This document shows, one piece after another, positions 40,692 to 52,593 of a DNA stretch of 64,000 nt (position 1 is the first letter of the stretch; every line of letters begins with the position of its first letter). Under the pieces are notes generated by a model. It was not told the DNA's origin, did no database searches, and was given only the letters and a program-made list of their open reading frames with translations. The stretch comes from Tolypocladium sp. Sup5 PDA-1. Taxonomy: Eukaryota; Ascomycota; Sordariomycetes; Hypocreales; Ophiocordycipitaceae. The DNA lies in contig JPHH03000008.1 of assembly GCA_000750105.3 (NCBI GenBank), positions 1 to 64,000 of the forward strand, written 5' to 3'. The position numbers were made by a program, and so were the translations under genes.

Positions 40692-43317
40692 GGAGGGTGT
40701 GGTGGGGCGGCCAACGGAACGCCACAACGCCAAACGTGCTACGGAGTACAGACGTTAGCAGAGGCGCCCCGTTTCGACGACTAGCCTGTGGTTAGCTGCC
40801 CTGTCCCAGCTCTGATTTGATGTGCCCTGCGGAGGATCCATCCTGCTGTTGGTCGATGATCCTCTTGTTGCTTGGTGCTCCTTGGCCTCCTCAGCAAAGC
40901 CCTGCTTGCCTGTGGATCGTCGTCGCCTCCATCTCCATGTCCCCATCTCCATGCCCATCGCCATGTCCATCGCCGGTTGCTGCACGCAAGGCATCGCGCC
41001 GGGGCTCGCAATGCAACGCTGCTCGCCGCGTTCCGATTACCCGGTCGCCTCCACATTCGATGCAATGTGACGAGATTCGGCCAGCGCTGCATCGGCAGAC
41101 GGCCCCAACTTGGCGGTTGCTGTTGGTTCCGCGCCCTCGCACGCATCCCGAGCGGGTGGAAATTACCGCAGCCGGACGACAGGGGCACCCTTTCAGCCCA
41201 GGCCTCGGCGCGTCCAGTTTTTCTCTCGTCTCTCCGGCATCGTGCTTCGTGCTCTTCCCGTCTTTTTTTCTGCCAATTTTTTTCTTACGAGGCCAGTTCC
41301 AGTCCGTTCCCACCCCGACACCCGCGGCCCAGGTCCAGGCCGACGCCACGCGCGGACCGCAGCGCACCTGATCTGTTGGGGGCCAAAACCCTCGGGACTT
41401 CATCCCCATGTTGGGCGTCTGCCAAGCTACCGAGGAAAACTAACCCTGGCGCTGGGTGCGGGAGACGGCGGTGGGAGTTGCAAGAGGGGAAAGCAGCGCG
41501 AGCAGGCCGGTATATCACGCAAAGGCAGGATGCGCCACGCGTCCGCGTGAGCTTAATGCTCGATCCGTACGCACAAAGTACAAGAGCCTACGAGTAGGAC
41601 TTGACTCAGTAGTCCGTATTGTGTCCCAGCCGTTGTTGGTCGCAACCTCAACGCCCAGACGGAGAGCCGGCTACCCGGGGCTCTGCCCGGTTCTGGACTC
41701 GACGTCCGGCCGGTCTCGGCATGATCGACTTTTTTGACTGCATTGAATCGGGTTTCCACGTTTGTATTCGTACTTTGTTCGCAGCCAACAAGTCTTGGAA
41801 GCGAGTTTCGTCTGGTTAGACCACTGCCGCACCCTCGGAGTCCGACGCAGCTCATGTCGGCGTTCGATACACCAGTGCTCACTCCAGACTCTTATTCCTT
41901 CAACCGTGAAAAAGCTTACCGCTGCCACTGTCAGCCTCGCCACAGTCGTCAGCTGGCCCGCGGAATTTCACTCCAAGCGCCGCGGTTCTCGCGCGTAAAG
42001 GTTGCCAATCATGCGTCTCGGAATGGCTTGAGTCTATGATTTGTTCCATCTACCGAGAACTAGGCCGCGAGTCCCGGAGTCAGGCGCATGTATTTGGGCC
42101 GCCAGTCTAGCCCATTGTCCGTCTCCCGGCCCTCTACGTCCGTAGTGCCCGCTCTCCGACACTAGGTCCCTGGACCTGGCGGCTCTCAAGGTTCCTGCCA
42201 GAGACACAGATAGGAACGACAAACTCTCACAGGCATGCAAGCTCCTACTGAGTTGGCCACTGTGACTAACTCGGTAACTTCGATCGACTTAGACTGTTCC
42301 ACAAAGAGCCTCGAACCTGTATGATGGAGCTCTCGGTGGCGGCAACTTGCGCGCTGCTTCCATGTATGGCTTGAAGCCTGCCGCTACCCGGGCTCTTTGG
42401 CAGTTACGAGCTCGCAGGAAGCGATCGACCCAACGAGGATGTCTTGTGCCACCGGGATGTGACGTCCCGCACACCGCGGACAGGGGGCAGCAACCAAGAT
42501 TGACCAACAGACTGGACTATCGACGGCCCCTTGAGCGTGGTCACTTCTTTTCAGCTGGCGCACGCCAAGACATCAATTGACAGCCGCAGCTACGGCTGAT
42601 ATTGTGCCCAGCCTGCAGGTCACACGAGCTGGGAATGGCTCAGGCACCTCTGCCAAGAAAGCTGCATCGACCAACAAGCTCACTGATCGCTACTATGATG
42701 CGAAGGTTCTGACATTGTATTCACCCATATTTCCCCAGTTCCTCGGCGTTCCTCGCTATTCCTGCCGTTCTTGCCGTTCCTCACTATTACTTCGAGTCAA
42801 CTCCACTTACTTCGCACCAGAGACACCCAGTCAAGTAGACGCTCTAGTTGTTTAATACTTCTCCTTTAAAGCCACATCTCTGTATTAACGCTACCTCTGC
42901 CATGATCACTTGAAACATATTATTGGACCGTTCACCAGTTGACACAACAGAAGCTTGAATGATTTGAGCATCGCCCAGAACTCCAACACATTGAAGACAC
43001 AACCACCATTCATGCCCATCCAAAGCATTATTCCAGCGGTCGAGAAAACCCATTTACCAGAAGAGGTCGCTCACATACTTCCCCCCTCATGCCAGCCGAT
43101 CCTGCGCTCCTCGGCAGAGACCAGCAGACAGTCAACCGCAGCATTTTCCCGACAGACGGCCGCAGCACTTCTGTTCCGACAGCGACATGTTTCTCCCGTA
43201 TAGTTGTGTGCTGCAGGGAGTTTGACTCTCACGATCTTGTTGGAGTAAGGAGTAATCAGCCTCACAGTTTTTGCTTGGCGCGCTTTAGGCTGCCATCAGT
43301 CTGCGATTTCGGAAGCT
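40692..43317. other. Gene-poor stretch, no gene seen
   Basis: 2.6 kb with long overlapping open frames on both strands from 40800 to 41600, caused by GC-rich composition; none has motifs. It ends at the 3' end of the dynamin-related gene. Confidence 0.5.
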
Positions 43318-46300
43318 TTAACTTGGCCGTTTCGAGGAGCCAAACGTACTGGGTGTAGTGGGGGTGTCCTGTTCACCGGATGACGCAATCTCATTGGCAA
43401 AACCCCCGACAGGCTGGACAATTGTCTCACCGGAGCTTGCAAAGCGGCCGAAGCCGGATTTTCCAAGGCCTGTGGTTGAGTCTGTGGGCTTGGCGCCGAA
43501 GCCGCTTCCAAATGAAGTCGTGGTTGAATCTTTAGGCTTAGTGCCGAAGCCGCCTGCAAATGAAGTCGTGGTTGCGTCTGTGGGCTTGGCACCGAAGCCA
43601 ATTCCAAATGAAGTCGTGGCTGAATCTTGAGGCTTAGTGCCGAAGCCACCTTCAAATGAAGTTGTGGTTGAGTCTTTAGGTTTGGCGCCGAAGCCGCTTC
43701 CAAATGTAGACGTGATTAAAGCCTTAGGTATGGAGCCGAAGCCGCCTGCAACTGGATATTTGGCGAAGCCACCTTCAAATGAAGTCGTGGTTGAATCTTT
43801 AGGCTTAGAGCCGAAGCCGCCGCCAAATGTAGACGTGCTTGAATCCTTGGGTGTCATGGAGCCGAAACAAAATGCTGGAACAGGCGACGGCGACTTTTCA
43901 CACTGCGTAGCCGCAGAGCCGGAGCCGAAGAGTCCACCGGAAATGTTGGTCTGAGGTAGGCTCGCAGACAAGCCCTCGGCACCGGCAGGGGCTGGACTTT
44001 TAGCCTTTGTTGCTGCTGGTGCTGGGGAAGAGGCCAAGACCGGTGGAGAGCCAACCGGTTTCCGTGAGCTTGATGCCGTGGGGTTTTGAACCGTCCCAAT
44101 GGGTCCAGAAGAGCACTGACCCGCGGATGGCGCAGTGCTGCCAGAGGAGGCGGATGCTACAGCTGATTTTCGTAATGGCAATATTCGTCCTGTTCGTCAT
44201 TAGCCCTATCGCGCGAAATGGAACATCTTCGGAAAGACTTGCTTGCTAAACGAGGAGCCGTAAACGAGGGGGCCTGGCTTGGGCGGCCCGACGAGAGAAC
44301 TGGATTGCAGAGTTTAGCCTTCGCGTCATTGTAATGGACAAGGCAACACACCTCTTGCTGCCCTGTACCGCCGGCACTGCTCTAGGCCCTGGCGCATAGT
44401 TTTGATCTCTTTCTGGAGATGCTCTCTCCGCGACTGGGCATCCTCCGGCTCGGCGGCCAACTCGCTCAGCGTCTCCTTGGACATCCGGTCCACCTTTGTA
44501 GGCGTCAGGATGTCGGGGATATCGCAGATGAGGCAGCTCTCAATTGCAAGATTGACGACATTGTCGGTGAATGTTTGAAGAGACATCTGCCACGATTAGC
44601 ATATGCGCAGGGACACCTGTGTTTGCGGCGCGACACTCACATCGTAGTACCAGTCCAGCATGTCAATGACTGTATCTGTGTTAAACTCGCCACCATCAAA
44701 GTCGGGATTATCAGAAATAGCATCGGAAACCATTTTGTGAGTAAGCTTCTGGAGAGGCTTGTCTTTGAAAATCTCTGGGTTCTTTGCCTCCAATGTCTTC
44801 ATGAGCAGGTCTGCGAGGCGCTTCATTGACCTATTTAAAATTTTGAGAAGAAACTCAGTATCCGACGGCAGCGCGTAACCTTGGGTGTACGGTCGAAGCA
44901 GCTCCTGCAGTTTTCTCCCAAGAAGCTCTTCCTTCTCGGCAAAGAAGGGGTCAACGCAGGTACACAAGAGAGCCTCAGTTGTTTCGCTTGTACCCGCTGG
45001 TCCGATGATATGTCGGAACAGCTCTTCGACGAAGGCTTTGGTGACGAGAGTGACTTGGTTGATATGAAACTCGGTAATCGACTTCCATGGAGACGCCTGC
45101 TTCCGAAACAACTGGATCACGAGATCCTTGTTGGGGGACCCAGGAAACTCGCGGCCTTGGTTGACCGCTGCCTGACGCTCGAGCTGGTAGTCGAGATCTT
45201 GGACAGTGACGGCCGGAGGGGCTGGGAACTCGCTGGCATATCTCGCCACAAACGGCTCGAGACATATGGGGGAGACTCCGTACATAGGATCATCGTCCTT
45301 ATTTGCCACAATCGCTTGTCTTGAACCCCTTGTCAATAGAATATGGTCGAAAGCTCGGTTATAGTTCCTCAGCTGCGCCCGCAGCTTGTGGTCCTCATCA
45401 TCCACGTCGCCGAAAAAGGCGTCGTCGTATCGGCCATGGATGCCATCCCGAGCCAGGCGCTGGAAGTCTCCCGCGATTTCAAGCAGGTATGTCCTCATAT
45501 CTTCGTGGCTGGATCGAGGCTTGCCGAGTCGATCCAGCTCTTCCTGCCGCTCCTTGAGCTTTCCCTCCATGTGCGCGACGACGCCGTGCATGTTGTTTCG
45601 GATGTGGTCAAACAAGACACGGCTGAGTTTCTTTCGCAGACTCACAACGCCGCGATCCTCTTGTGGAATTGCGCCCCAAGCCGTGGATTGGAAGAAGCGC
45701 TCTTCATTGTCGTCTCTGCCCTCCAGGCTGACCTCACCCTCTGCCCTGTTGCGCAAGACGTGCCAACCGAGCTTCAACTTCTTGGCGCCTAGCTGGTTTT
45801 TGGCGACCTTGATGTAGATCCTTTCTTCCGAGTATCCCGGCTTGGTGAGGTCCGGCTTGGTGATGACTCCAACTGTTCGTTCTCCCTGCGGGTCGTGTTC
45901 CTTGACTCTGCGGAGAACGACGTCATTTAGCGGGCTTCTGGGGGTTACCACTACCAAGATGATGCTGTTCTTCTGACTCATGTAGCTCTTGAAGAGCTGG
46001 TCGAATGTGTCTTCGCGTTCCACCGACTGATCTGCCGTGCCAACATGGAAGAGCGCCGGGAGGTCGACAAGCGTCAATGGATACATGTTTGGGCCCTCGA
46101 TTTCAATTCGCAACACATCTTTAGAAAAGTCCCGACCGGTTTCTGAAATCCCCATGCATTCCTTGGCTTCTCTGATGATTTCCGGAAGGTCATATTCGGA
46201 GAAGCCCCTTCGTTGAATGGCCTGCGACGGCCTCGATTTGTCGGCAAACTTGACGCTGACATCCACTCGCGTCTCTCGGGCGTGACGGACGACTAATTCT

Positions 46301-46518
46301 GTGGCAAACCGGGTGCATGGGTCTCCCTTGACGGGAAAGCGCACGTGAGAGATGGCCTCGAGGACGGAAGACTTGCCGGCCGATGGAGCGCCGACGACGA
46401 TGATTTGGGGCAGGTTGACAACCCCTCTGATGCCAATCCGATACGTGATATCGTGGAACGCCTTTGCCTCTATGGTGTTGAGTTGGCCCAGGATGTTTGA
46501 GTCGACGGAGACGTCCAT
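43318..46518 (-). CDS. Dynamin-related GTPase with C-terminal FG-repeat extension, three exons
   Basis: Exons 44641-46518, 44352-44586 and 43318-44189. Introns are 54 bp and 162 bp; the join phases agree throughout; 994 aa. GTPase motifs are G1 GAPSAGKSS, G2 region GDPCTRFATELVVRHA, G3 DLPALFH (DLPG in most dynamins) and G4 TKPDL. The middle domain and a GTPase effector region (exon 1 end to exon 2: MSLQTFTDNVVNLAIESC, LAAEPEDAQSRREHLQKEI) follow. There is no PH domain, as in Mx/fungal DRPs. Exon 3 adds about 290 residues of Ser/Ala/Pro-rich sequence, then 16-residue repeats such as SFGIGFGAKPTDATTT, rich in FG. The ATG at 46518 (MDVSVDSN) is preferred to the upstream open frame. The second intron is longer than its neighbours, so the FG exon needs transcript proof. 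Confidence 0.85.
43460..43855 (-). repeat. In-frame 48-bp tandem repeats encoding FG-rich units
   Basis: The word AAATGAAGTCGTGG recurs at 48-bp spacing (about 43509, 43557, 43605, 43653), with diverged copies to 43855. Each unit encodes 16 residues with one or two FG/GFG and a KPxD motif. Keeping a multiple of three supports real coding use. Confidence 0.85.
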
Positions 46519-47445
46519 GATAGCTGCTTCTGAGCTTGGTTCGTTGCGGAGGATGGAGGAGCAAGCACAGCATCGAAAGACCCCGCGACGCTGTTCAGCG
46601 CTTCTTATGCGGACGGTTAACCGAGAAATTGGCCTCGAGCAGGACCCCGGCAGCCTTGTTGGCAATGCCTCGCTTAAGGCGAAGCATGCACTGCGGTCCG
46701 CGGCAGGCAGGGCTGCGTGGTGCTTAAGAGAAGCCTATGATTGGCTTGTTGGTCGATTCCCCGGTCGTGATGCAGGCCTCAGCCAGTCTCAGGCGACGCA
46801 GGAGCAGCCGGCGTTTGTTGCGACCTGCACCCGCCGGGAGTTTAGTCACACAACTTAATAGGAAATGGGAAGCTCTCGGGAGGCTTATTGCCCTGACCTG
46901 CAGTGTTGCACAGTCGGCAGGGTGTACGGATATGTCGACGGCGCTTACACGTTGGACCTGTCCAACCGCCCGCATTTGAGGCTGATGCTCGGGTTTCAGC
47001 TCCGAAGAAAACAAGCCATGACAGGTTGCAATGGACCGGGTTCAGCCGTTCAATAAATACACATCTGTGCCGTGCCACACAGGACCAATCCACCAACCCC
47101 ATGTGTTCCCGACAGGGGCGGAGTAATGGGTCATGTTGAATCCTTCGCAAACCAGATGGATTGTTAGTGGGCCACGGAAGCCTTGACTCAATCTTATGGC
47201 AGATTAACTGTCTATCCGTAGAATAGACAACGTCCCCAGCCGAGGTGATGACATGCCCAACGCCGTGATAACTGATGCTCACCCGGATACTCTAATACAA
47301 TGTATTCAGAAGCCCCTGCATGTCAGAAGCTTACATGACATTGACTCAAGCTTCAAAGTCCCTCGCAACCAGTAGTGTTACCTCCTGCAGCTTTTCCTTT
47401 ACCACAACACGCTGCAGTAACTGCGCCAACTCTTCATCCAACCAG
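46519..47445. other. Intergenic, no gene seen
   Basis: 927 bp holding the dynamin-gene promoter and the 3' end of the 403-aa gene. No feature recognised. Confidence 0.5.
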
Positions 47446-48657
47446 TCATTGAGGCAGCGGTCGTTCAATACTGAAAACCCGCCCGTTCACGTAGTCAACT
47501 GCTCGCAGCGCAACGTCAGGGCCCGGCAAGTCGTCACCCGTCCCAATATACCCGTCCACTACCGGGACTCTCTGGCCTTTGTCGTCGTAGCGGCCTGTGA
47601 CCCACTTCTCCAGCACCGCGGGCACCTCGTCACGGGCCGTATGAAACACCTGCGTCTCCCATTCTATCCTCATATCGTGGCGCCTGGGACCCCGAGTTGC
47701 AATAATGTACTCCTCCAGGCGGTCCTTTGGCAACTCGTTTGCCCGGATGTGACTGTCCAAGTCTCGGAGCTGGTCAAAAATGTCGGGGGGCAGAGGCCTG
47801 CTGTCCAGGTTCGTTGGCGACGACCAGTCTCCGTCAAACGTGAGAACCTTCAAGCTCGACAGCCTGCGAACGATGTGCGGAAATACATGTTTACCCGCTG
47901 CGAGGCAGCTGACTGGAAGCACCAACTCCTGTATCTTTTCGCTCCATCCAGACCACAAGAGGGCCGTGGCCGATCGACAAAATGGAAACTGGTGGGCTGC
48001 TTCCACATGTGTGCACTTGAAGGAGTCGATTTCAAAATTGACTCTCACAGAACCCATTCGGCAGACCCGCCGAGGCCTGGTCATCTCGGTGTACTCGTCG
48101 AGCGTAGCAGTCAGCCGCGCGTCGGTATCGCCGTCGACTGAATCGTCGCAGCCGGAGTCGGACTCATCGTCGTCTGAATCGCTCTCGTAGGAGTCGCCAT
48201 CATCGGACTCGGCGTACGACAACGGCATGTAAACTGTGTCGCGGCGGATCTCATGAGCGATCGCGCGGGCTTCCCGGTCGAGGCAATGGTCGAGCTCAAA
48301 GTTCACCTGTCTTGCTCGAGCCAGCGTGGCGAACGCATGTGGTCGGTCGGCATCGTCCGGAGCGGCGGGTGGCTTTTGGTCGGCCGGCCTCCATGATATA
48401 CAGCCCGAGGGCTTCCGTTGACAAGAGCTACATAAGATCTCGAGGACGCGAGGGCGCTTGAAGAACTCGGTCCAAATCCTTGTGCGCAAATACCTGGGCA
48501 ATCCTAGTCGGAGGGCCTCAAAGGTCCAGATGAGAGGGTGATCTCGGCCTCGGCAGGTCTCGCGTTCCGCATCGTGGTTAACCCACACTCCTGGCGGCGG
48601 ATACTTGGCGGCAGCCTCAGCCAAGATGTCCCGGTTGTTGTCCGTCGTGTCGGCCAT
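47446..48657 (-). CDS. 403-aa protein, possibly 2EXR-like
   Basis: Single exon from the ATG at 48657. The N-terminal segment TFEALRLGLPRYLRTRIWTEFFKRPRVLEI resembles the start of fungal 2EXR-domain proteins (LPxELRxxIW...PRV). The arrangement that follows, with a helix holding EARAIAHEIRRDTVYMP, an acidic low-complexity insert (SDDGDSYESDSDDDESDSG), then VRVNFEIDSFK and a helix-strand segment HIVRRLSSLKVLTFDGDW, is also in keeping. No function is known for that family. The protein has neither signal peptide nor membrane helix. The family assignment is by resemblance of short motifs and could be wrong; the gene itself is credible from its length and composition. Confidence 0.65.
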   Translation of the reverse strand: MADTTDNNRDILAEAAAKYPPPGVWVNHDAERETCRGRDHPLIWTFEALRLGLPRYLRTRIWTEFFKRPRVLEILCSSCQRKPSGCISWRPADQKPPAAPDDADRPHAFATLARARQVNFELDHCLDREARAIAHEIRRDTVYMPLSYAESDDGDSYESDSDDDESDSGCDDSVDGDTDARLTATLDEYTEMTRPRRVCRMGSVRVNFEIDSFKCTHVEAAHQFPFCRSATALLWSGWSEKIQELVLPVSCLAAGKHVFPHIVRRLSSLKVLTFDGDWSSPTNLDSRPLPPDIFDQLRDLDSHIRANELPKDRLEEYIIATRGPRRHDMRIEWETQVFHTARDEVPAVLEKWVTGRYDDKGQRVPVVDGYIGTGDDLPGPDVALRAVDYVNGRVFSIERPLPQ

Positions 48658-49208
48658 GGCAATATTTTCAAGCTTGTCAGCCGTTGGGCAACGCGAGAGT
48701 TGGCGATGATGGTCTGCTTCGGAATGTGCGTGGTTTAATCATGGTAAAAGCCACGTCGCGGTTGATAAAGGTTTGAAGTAGCGCCTGGATGACAAGGCAT
48801 TGCACTTGGTACAGGAAGCATCTTGGGCACTGGGCTGGAGGAAAGAATCAGCAAGGCGCTAGAAGAACAAGTCAGCACGTTCTTGCTACAGATCCGTCAA
48901 TCAACAAAAAGCAAGCGAGCTGCGAGCAGACAGTATTGACGGTGATGGATGGTTTGCTACGCTCGCGCTGCTGGCGTATCATGTGCTCCTGCACTGGATT
49001 GAGTTGCGATGGACCAAGAGCCTGTCACATAAACCATCAGCACATGCAGGCAAATGGAAAAGCAATTAGAAACGAGTTCATGTCCCTCATGACACATGCT
49101 GCATAATACGTTATAAGAAAACTGTTCCTCTTCCCACCCCACTTTTGCCGAATATCTAGTCAATTTCATTCTTCAGACGACCCGCTGAATGGTATCTCAC
49201 CCCTCCCC
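48658..49208. other. Intergenic, no gene seen
   Basis: 551 bp between a start codon (left gene) and a stop codon (right gene). Only short accidental frames. Confidence 0.5.
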
Positions 49209-50143
49209 CTACGACGACAGGTTCTGCATCCTCACGCTCCGGTTCGAGTTGGAGTCCCGGCCATGCTGCTCATCCCACTTGACGCCACGAGACGAGTGCT
49301 GCTGGCGCAGGTTCCTCAGGCGCTGCTGCTTCCGCCGGTAGATCAGGACACCAGCCGCGACCAGCAAGCCCACGCCGGCGAGACAGCCGATGACGATGCC
49401 GGCAATGGCACCCCCCGACAGCCCGCCTCCGGACTTGCCGTCAGAAGGCGCCGCCGTCGGCGTGGGAGTCGCCGACGAGGAGCCCTTGCCCTTGTCATTG
49501 TCAGGGGGCTCGGTGGCGTTGAAGCACGGGATGTGCTCCTTGAAGTCGGACACCTCCACATAGGTGATGTCGGCGCAGGCGTAAAAGGTCTCGTTCTCGG
49601 GATGGTCGAACTCGGCAATGTACTTGATCTGGAGCGTGGCGTTGGTGCCGTTCTTGACCGACGAGGGTGCGTCGCCAATGTTGACGCAAGTGTGGCCACG
49701 GTCGACCTCACGCATGGCCTTGGCATCGATGAGAGTCGAAAAGTCCGAGTTGGCCTTGGGATCTAGAGTATGCAGTCAGCCTCAGTCATGGCAGCTGCAG
49801 AGAGCCTTTTTGACTTACCAGCCAAGTAGGAAATGCTGAGCTCGGCGTCCCAGGACTCATCTTGAGCAACAAGCGCAATCCGTCCGTTCTCTGGGCCGTG
49901 TTAGTCCATCGCCGGTAAACTGCCTTAGATACACGAGGGAAACTCACGCATGGGGAACGTCGTCCGGTTGCTTACGCCGGCGACAGAGCCGCAAGGGGCC
50001 GTATTATCTGCTGCGGCAGACCACACGCGGTCTGCCGGCCACATAAAGGCAGCCGGCCCCATGTCCTCGGCGGTGGTCTTCGCAGCCGTTGAGACGGCGG
50101 CCAGCCAGGCCAGGCCAGCCAGAACAGAGACCAAGGGGGCCAT
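49209..50143 (-). CDS. BIM1-like (copper acquisition factor/X325-related) membrane-anchored surface protein
   Basis: Exons 49948-50143, 49819-49890 and 49209-49762 with introns of 57 and 56 bp; 273 aa. Signal peptide MAPLVSVLAGLAWLAAVSTAA. The ectodomain carries GPAAFMWPADRVWSAA, NTAPCGSVAGVSNRTTFPM, NGRIALVAQDESWDAELSIS, GHTCVNI and FYACADITYVEV, which I associate with the copper acquisition factor BIM1-like family. Four cysteines probably pair. Then comes a Ser/Thr/Pro stalk, one transmembrane helix GGAIAGIVIGCLAGVGLLVAAGVLIY and a basic cytosolic tail. The N-terminal histidine needed for a copper histidine brace is not evident after the predicted cleavage site, so copper binding is doubtful. 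Two iron-GATA-type sites lie about 465 bp upstream. Confidence 0.75.
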
Positions 50144-50607
50144 GTCCGAAGGCTGTGGAGGATGAAACAAACAGTAGTACGGGCCACTGGACAGCAGCTG
50201 CAGATAGAGGCTTTCCACTCATTCAATCTCCCTTTCCTCGCTTTTGCATGAGACCGACGCAGAGTCCCGACGCCCTCTATTAATACACAACCAGGCAGCT
50301 GCATCCCCCTCACTTCATGTCACCCACCCACCCGCACGAGGGAACTCTCGGCGTCCCACCGAACGACAAGAAGAGGGGCCGGTGCCCGCCGGCCAATGGA
50401 GCCCTCGGGTCCGCATGCAGGCTGCAAGAAAATGCAAGTCTCGACGCTCGCATCACCGAGTGTATCCGAGTGCCACGCCGCCGGCTTTGCGGCCAAGACT
50501 GCGCATGCCTGTTTCGCCGTTTTGCCAACCATCCGCTAGGCTCCAAGTAGGCGATAGTTGGAGGAACTATTGATTCGGCCGACACGAACCCCGTGTTGCG
50601 TGAGGCA

Positions 50608-50626
50608 TTATCAGATGATCAGATAA
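50608..50626. promoter_or_regulatory. Overlapping pair of ATCWGATAA iron-GATA sites
   Basis: TTATCAGAT at 50608-50616 and ATCAGATAA at 50618-50626, in opposite orientation and separated by one base. Both fit the SreA-type consensus exactly. They lie between divergent genes: 465 bp upstream of the BIM1-like gene and 577 bp upstream of the GPI-protein gene at 51203. Confidence 0.6.
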
Positions 50627-51202
50627 GATGGTTGGAGTGCATCTAATCAGATGCATCCTGCAGTTCCCATTGGCCGGCTTGCCCAACATCCCCATCCTCC
50701 CCAGCCGTTTGCTTGGCTAGCTTTGCAGCTGGACGTGGGTCAAGCTTTCAACTCGCGTGGGCCGATGTCGCTTCGCTAGGCTCGGTTGGCAATCGTTGGG
50801 TCGCGCCAAGCGAATCGGGTCGATAATGCACGGCGCAGACTTGACATGTCTGTTTGCCGGGGGCTCGGCGTCGGGGGTTGGCTGCCTGCCCTGGTTTCCT
50901 GGATTTCCTGGATGTAACGAAAACCGGACCCAATTTAGTTTGTGGCACCCACCGTCGATAGCCCCGTCTCTGGCAGGCCGTGGGTGGCGGAAACAGGCAT
51001 CTCGTCTGTTTTCTGACTCTTGTCGAGTTCAGGAACAGGATATAGGTCTGCATGTCTTACCACAAGTTCGGGGTATAAGTAAGCTCCTCCCAGCCATCAC
51101 CAGTCCTCACCGAAGGGCTCACCAACACCATCGCTAGACCACGCACACACATCCTTGTCACACACCAGCCTCCAGTCGTTCGTTTACGTCCGTGTTGCCA
51201 AG

Positions 51203-52004
51203 ATGCATTTCGCCGCTTGTGTTGTGGCCCTCGGCTCCCTGGCCTCTGCTGCTGCCGCCGCCGCCGCCCCTGGCTTCCAGTTCCCCGACGTCGTGCCTCT
51301 TGAGAAGCGCCAGACTGAAGGCCCATCCTACCAATGCCATGCCAACTGCGGTATGTTGTCTTTGACAGTCTCGCTCTGGGCAATTGAGCTGACACCTTTC
51401 AGGATATGCCATTCAGAACTCGGCCAAGGATGGCTACTGCAAGGACGAGGCCTGGCTGAAGCTCCTCGACGGCTGCCTTGACTGCGCCCTCGAGCAGAAG
51501 ATCTGGCAGTGGTACGGCGACAAGGTCAGCGCCGCGGCCAAGAAGTGCGGTCTCGACGCCACTCCCAAGCCAGCTACCGGTGGTCAGTCGAGCGCTGCTC
51601 CCTCGAGCGCCGCTCCCACGTCCGCCGCTCCCACGTCCGCCGCCGTGACGACCACCCCTCAGGCCTCGTCCACTGCCGTCGTTCAGCCCACCTCGGCTGC
51701 TGGCCAGAGCTCGCAACAGAGCTCTGCTGCCTCTGCTGCCCCAACCCCGACTGCTCCTGGCACCACCGTCAAGTCTGGTACCAGCGGTGTCGTTCCCACT
51801 GCCTCTGTGCCCGTCACCAGCGGTGGCCGCACCAACACGGTACGTGATTCGCCATGCTTCTGGTTATTGGTCATCGCTAACATTGCCTCCAAGACTGCCT
51901 CTGCTTCTCCCAGCTCGGTCACCGTCTCGCAGGGATCGCAGATGCTTGGTTCCGGCCTTCTTGTCGCCGGAGCGGCTGTCCTGTTCGCGGCCACCTGGTT
52001 CTAA
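51203..52004 (+). CDS. GPI-anchored serine/threonine-rich cell-surface protein, three exons
   Basis: Exons 51203-51350, 51403-51839 and 51894-52004 with introns of 52 and 54 bp; 231 aa. Signal peptide MHFAACVVALGSLASAAAAA, then a Kex2-type site (PLEKR before QTEG). A compact cysteine module follows: YQCHANCGYAIQNS, GYCKDEAWLKLLDGCLDCAL, QWYGDKV, KKCGL (six cysteines). After it comes about 100 residues of Ser/Ala/Thr/Pro, expected to be O-glycosylated, and a C-terminal hydrophobic tail GSGLLVAGAAVLFAATWF typical of a GPI signal. It should sit in the wall or outer membrane leaflet. It resembles a conserved fungal family without known role. It shares its upstream region, with two iron-GATA-type sites, with the BIM1-like gene. 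Confidence 0.8.
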
Positions 52005-52167
52005 TTTCTTGGCGTTGAATCAACGTTGAATCAACGTTTGCGGGGGCTTCCAGCACTCGGGATGTAATATAAGACGCCGCTTGTTCGGTCGTCGTTTGGT
52101 TCAGTAGTACATAGATATTCGTAATACTATTGCTCGTCAGTCATGAAACATTGCCTCCCAGTTCTTC

Positions 52168-52593
52168 CTATTTCAACGCCATGACCCCAAAGGCTTTATC
52201 CAACTCTGCTCCCTCGTCAATCTCTGCTTGTGTCTCCGCGGTAGGCTTGCGGGTGTCTTCTGATGCTGAACTTGGACCAGGCTGCTGAGCGGAAGCAGCC
52301 CTCTCGGGTTCCAACAACCGTGCCTCGCTGTCGAGCCATCCAGGCGCCAGCCTCCTCTTCTCCGCCAACTCCCGCTCCTTGATGCGTTCCTCAAACTCGC
52401 GAAGGTCCCGTTCCGCGTCTTTTTGCAGGCCTGTGACGTGGCTCAGCAGCGCATGGCACGACTCGAGGATGTCGTCGGGAGATGCGGCATGTCCTGAGCC
52501 AGATACCACAAACTTAGGCTTGGGCTGCTCGGAAGAGGGGCCGTCGGTGGCGGTCGGGATGCCGAGGGATGAGGGCGGGATATTCGACGGCAT
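52168..52593 (-). CDS. 141-aa conserved-looking coiled-coil protein
   Basis: Single exon from the ATG at 52593. After a Pro/Ser-rich start comes SGHAASPDDILESCHALLSHV and a charged helix LQKDAERDLREFEERIKERELAEKRR that should form a coiled coil, then LAPGWLDSEARLLEPE and an acidic tail. The pattern is that of a small complex subunit, but I cannot name the family. No targeting signals. It is divergent from the ICln-like gene with 548 bp between the starts. Confidence 0.65.
   Translation of the reverse strand: MPSNIPPSSLGIPTATDGPSSEQPKPKFVVSGSGHAASPDDILESCHALLSHVTGLQKDAERDLREFEERIKERELAEKRRLAPGWLDSEARLLEPERAASAQQPGPSSASEDTRKPTAETQAEIDEGAELDKAFGVMALK

Noticed and set aside
40817..41597. Several overlapping 140-240 codon frames
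   Set aside because: Frames in all registers at once, low-complexity Ser/Pro/Arg translations, no splice-consistent gene.
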